Source: Mrakia gelida (Eukaryota; Basidiomycota; Tremellomycetes; Cystofilobasidiales; Mrakiaceae). Taken from it: a stretch of 64,000 bases of DNA. Positions 60,667 to 64,000 of the stretch are shown piece after piece. The DNA lies in the NCBI GenBank assembly GCA_024345305.1, contig BRON01000006.1:62001-126000 (forward strand), in the 5' to 3' direction. Each line of letters begins with the position of its first letter. Within the stretch, counting starts at the first letter, position 1. Both the position numbers and the translations under genes were made by a program. The notes beneath the pieces are model-generated. The model was not told where the DNA came from. It worked only from the letters and a program-made list of their open reading frames with translations, and searched no databases.

Positions 60667-63600
60667 TTAGACTGCGAAGGAGAAGAAGAGAAAGAGAGAA
60701 GGTCAGCGCGCGTCTCCTCGACCCGAACGCGACGAAGCCCAAAACGACGACTACTCACATCCATGTCCATGATAATCCGAGTCCCACCCCGAATCAGCAA
60801 CGATACTACTAATCGCTCCATCATGGGTGTTCCTCCTTCTCAAGATCCCAAAGTCCTCCTCCCCATCTTCATCCTCGTCCTCGTCCTCCGAACTCGTATC
60901 CTCTCCGTGCGCGTGCTGCTTCTTCTTCTTCAACTGCACTCCGCCCATCCCCCTCCCAACAATCCCATCCGCGTACGCCTGCACAGCGACCTTCGAGGAC
61001 GTCCTCTTGAGCGGCGCACCTGGTCGAGCGGTGGTGTTCTGTTCGTTGAGAGCCGAAGTGGACGCGGAGTTGGCGTTGGCGGAGGTGAGGGGACGAAGCC
61101 CGCTTGAGCCTAGGATTCCTCCTGTGGTTCGTTTGAGCGGGGGTTGAGGGGTGTTGGAGTTGGTTGCGGTGGTGGAGGAGGAAGTGGTGGAAGGAAGAGG
61201 GGTGGAGGAGTTTCGAAGCATGGGAGCTGGTTGGAGGACGGGAGGAGTGACGTTTCCTTGAGACGCGAGTCGAGGGGAGGAGTTGGATCGGTTCATGACT
61301 GCTGCTCCACCCAAGATCCTCTGTCTCGACATCCTCTCCCACAAGAGCTGTTTCCTCAGCTCCTCGGGAAGCTCAGCCGCGAGCATCTGCCTTCTCGTCG
61401 TCCTAGGACTTTGAGGAGCGGCGGAGAGAGGAGGTTCGGGGTCGATGGGTTGTTGGGCTGGGATGGCTGGAGTGGCGGATCGAGGAGGTGAGGGAGTTTG
61501 GGGACGAGGAGGGAGAGGTCGAGTGGTTTCGGGGTGGGTGACGATGACGGCTGAGTGAGCGGAGGAGGCGTTGGAGTGGCAGGGAGTTGGGTGAATGGAG
61601 GTGAGTCCGGCGAAGCCGTAGTGTCGAACGTTGGCCGCTGAAGGTTTGCGAGTGAGGAGGGTGAGACGACGTTGAGCTTCCGAGGTTCCGAGAGCGACCT
61701 TGTCGGACTACGAAAGAAACGAAAAGGCGAGAAGTCAGCGACGATTGTTCGAAGATCGAAAACGCGTCGAGAAGCACGAGCAGACTCACCTCGTTCTCGC
61801 TGTCGCTATCCATCTCGACTCCCTGAGGTCCCAGCACCGTCACCGGCTGAGCAAGTCGAACCGATGGAGGACTCTTAGAAGCTGGAGCTCCTCCAACGAT
61901 CGGATCTCGTCCAACGCTGAACCCACTCTCCAAAGGCAACGCGACGGCGCTCTTGGTTCTCGGAAGAAGTCCACTCGCTCCAGCGGGCGTCTGGTTCGCG
62001 GGATTCGTTCCCTTCGCCGTTCGACGGTTGTGCTGCCAGAGATCCTGAGAGCTCTGATAAACGAGAAGAAGAGAAAGGAGGTCAGAAGGTCGTCGAAAGA
62101 GAGAGGGAAGTGGTGGAAGACGAACGACTCACCGAAATCCTCTTCATCTCAGCCTCAGGCGACGCGACGAGCACCCCATTCTTCTCCCTCTCCCTCTTCT
62201 CCCTCTCAACCCTGAACATATCACTCAACAGCCCTGAACTCCTCCCTCCTCCAACTCCAGCAAGTCCACCTCGACTCTCCTCCTCCGGTCGTCCGACCGA
62301 AACGTTCGAAGCGTTCGACATCTCCCTCCCGAGTCCGTAGAGATCGAGCGCACTCTTCGACGGATCGACCTTCTTGAACAGGTTCTTCTGTCGATCGGCT
62401 TCGGCTGCTCTGGAAGCTGCAGTGGAGGTGTTGTTCTTGGCTCGAGAGGAAGAGTTGTGAGGGAGGGTAGGTCGACGATTCGGTGCTGCTGCTGAAGGAG
62501 GAGGATGAGGAGCGTTGAGGGTGGTTTTGACGACCGATCCAGATCCTTTCGAGTCCTCCGAAGCCCAATCGGCATCCGAGTTCCCACCCTCTCCCTCGTC
62601 CTCTCCGTCGTCCTCTTCCCACTCAGCTTCCTCCTCCGAAGCGGTCTTCTGCATGATGATCGACGCCTTCTTCGACGCGACGGCGGTGGGAGGAGCAGCA
62701 GCAGCGCTTCCTCCAGAGACGCTTCGTTTCAAGACCGCCTGAGCCTGCTTTCGAGCGTTCGAGGACGAGGCGGGAGCTTTGGGCTTGTCCTGAGCGAGTT
62801 GGCTGGTGCTGGGTCGGGAGGTGGAAGGGAGGGGAGTTGGGAGGGAGGTTTTCGAGAGGGGAAGAGCTGGAGGAGGCATCGACGATTTCGACGCGACGCT
62901 CGGTCCGTTCGACGAGGAGAGCCGACGAGAGGTGGTCTTGAGGGACGGTTTCCTGCTTCCGTTCGACGACATGGAGGGACTACGCTTCTTGGACGAGGAG
63001 GAGGCGGTGGTTGAGGGGCTGGAAGGAGGAAGGATAGGAGCGGAAGGAAGAGGAGCGGTTGTGGTGTTTTTGAGAGGGGAAGAGGCTGAAGGGAGGTGTC
63101 GTTGGTTAAGAGGGGACCGAGTAGGGCTGGCGCTGGGTTTGGAGGTGATAGGAGTAGGTTGGATATCCGTTGGAGGGGGTGTAGGGGTAGGAGGAGAGGA
63201 GGTTCGAACGCGTTTCGGTTCCGACTTTGACTCGGCGCCTCCTGCTTCGACGACGAAGGCCTTCTTCTTCCTCGACAGAGGCGACGACGAGTGATCCTTG
63301 ATCTCCTTCCCCTTCCCCTTCCTAGGAGAACCCTCTCCGATCTTGGTCTCCTTGACGTCCGATCCAGCCTCGTCCTCCCAGACCCTCGAACACCCGCCGT
63401 CGTCTCCAGCAGAGAGGATGCTGCTCTGCTCTCCTCCTCCCTGGGTGCTTCCGAACGAGCTGCCGTCTCCGTTGTCTCCTGGGCTCTGGATGAAGAAGAT
63501 CTTCTTGGCTCCTGCTGGCTCGTTGGTCGAAAGTCCGGCGGCGGTGCTGGTCGAGAGGTGAGAGTGCGAGAGTCCGATCGCGGAGGGCTGCGAGCTTTCT

Positions 63601-64000
63601 GGGGTGAGGGAGGAGGAGGACGTCACGGAGATGGTGGAAGTCGAGGAAGAGGTGTGGACGACGGTGGTTGTGGTGGTAGTGGTGGTGGTGGTAGTAGTGA
63701 AATCGAGACCGCTGTGGGAGGTGTGGGAAGAGGAGACGACGGATCCTCCGTCGGTGGATTCGTCGGCGAGCGAGTGAAGAGCGACCTCGTTCGCTGTCGG
63801 AGAGAGTCGAAGATGATGGGAGTTGAGGTTCTGGGAGGTGAGAGGTTGGCCGAGTTGGAGATGGGAAGCCGACGGACGAAGTGCGAGAGCGTTGGAGAAG
63901 GTAGGGGAGAGGTTGGTTCCGGAGGGAGTTCCGTGGAGCGAGGATCGAGGAGTGTTGGGTTCGGTGTTGTAGGGAGTGGGATCGATGACCTTGATCGTTG
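60667..64000 (-). CDS. DUF3295/Mks1-like regulatory protein, C-terminal part
   Basis: The frame runs off the right edge, so the N-terminus (where relatives carry an AreA GATA-like domain) is not visible. The visible protein is long, Ser/Pro/Thr-rich and mostly disordered, with family hallmarks: KKIFFIQSPGDNGDGSS at about 63500; an acidic segment ASIIMQKTASEEEAEWEEDD with DADWASEDSKG at about 62560-62670; LFKKVDPSKSALDLYG at about 62370; AELPEELRKQLLWERM at about 61370, close to the fungal LRxxLLWER signature; and FGILRRRNTHDGAISSIV then DSGWDSDYHGHGF at the end. The last coding exon is 5 nt (60667-60671: TC plus TAA). Four exons are visible. Relatives act in nitrogen/retrograde signalling; that role here is inference. 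Confidence 0.68.
63655..63702 (-). repeat. Poly-threonine coding repeat
   Basis: GGT-rich triplets encode about ten consecutive Thr residues in the DUF3295 protein. Such a tract can vary in length between strains. Confidence 0.7.

Noticed and set aside
62082..63626. Taking 63626 as the start of the DUF3295 protein
   Set aside because: That codon is GTG, and the frame stays open to the right edge of the window, so the gene is cut by the edge.

Overview
The window is a gene-dense, intron-rich fungal chromosome segment, most likely from a basidiomycete yeast. Evidence: GT-AG introns of about 60-130 nt in nearly every gene (donor GTGAGT, branch CTGAC), 160-370 bp divergent promoters, and C-ending/G-starting codon preference with Ser/Pro/Leu-rich proteins. 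The style is that of Pucciniomycotina red yeasts (Sporidiobolales-like); this is inference, because no rRNA or barcode is present. I saw no tRNA, rRNA, CRISPR array, transposase, reverse transcriptase or telomeric repeat.

Layout. 0.1-5.1 kb (-): EAF1/VID21, NuA4 scaffold. 5.5-7.4 kb (+): MID1, calcium-channel subunit. 8.2-9.2 kb (+): F-box protein. 9.8-12.3 kb (+): pentatricopeptide (PPR) gene copy A. 13.0-14.0 kb (-): F-box gene with an in-frame stop. 14.4-18.5 kb (+): MEF1, mitochondrial EF-G. 19.1-21.6 kb (+): secreted or membrane-anchored TAP-type peptidase. 22.8-24.7 kb (-): PPR copy B, head-to-head with an orphan gene (25.5-26.6 kb, +). 27.7-32.2 kb (-): MTR4 exosome helicase, divergent from GRS1, glycyl-tRNA synthetase (32.3-35.7 kb, +). 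35.9-38.9 kb (+): DUF1996 membrane protein. 39.6-40.5 kb (-): unassigned spliced region. 40.6-42.2 kb (-): F-box-like protein. 42.6-44.1 kb (+): CWF23-like spliceosomal J-protein. 44.3-48.1 kb (-): GLN4, glutaminyl-tRNA synthetase. 48.4-49.3 kb (-): RING protein. 49.7-55.0 kb (+): Zn2Cys6 transcription factor. 56.1-56.6 kb (-): damaged second copy of the orphan gene, head-to-head with PPR copy C (57.4-59.9 kb, +), a pseudogene. 60.7 kb to the right edge (-): C-terminal part of a DUF3295/Mks1-like regulator.

Most genes are conserved housekeeping genes: chromatin, RNA decay, splicing, cytosolic and mitochondrial translation. The unusual part is a dispersed family built from a PPR gene and a divergently transcribed orphan gene. 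Three copies lie in the window, B inverted relative to C. Copy A keeps an open PPR body; B appears frameshifted; C has two nonsense codons. Copy A also carries a relic of the 3' end of the gene that flanks copy C, which shows the order of events. A second notable signal is the palindrome-containing heptamer ACGCGTC, which by eye recurs in about 30 introns and is rare in exons.
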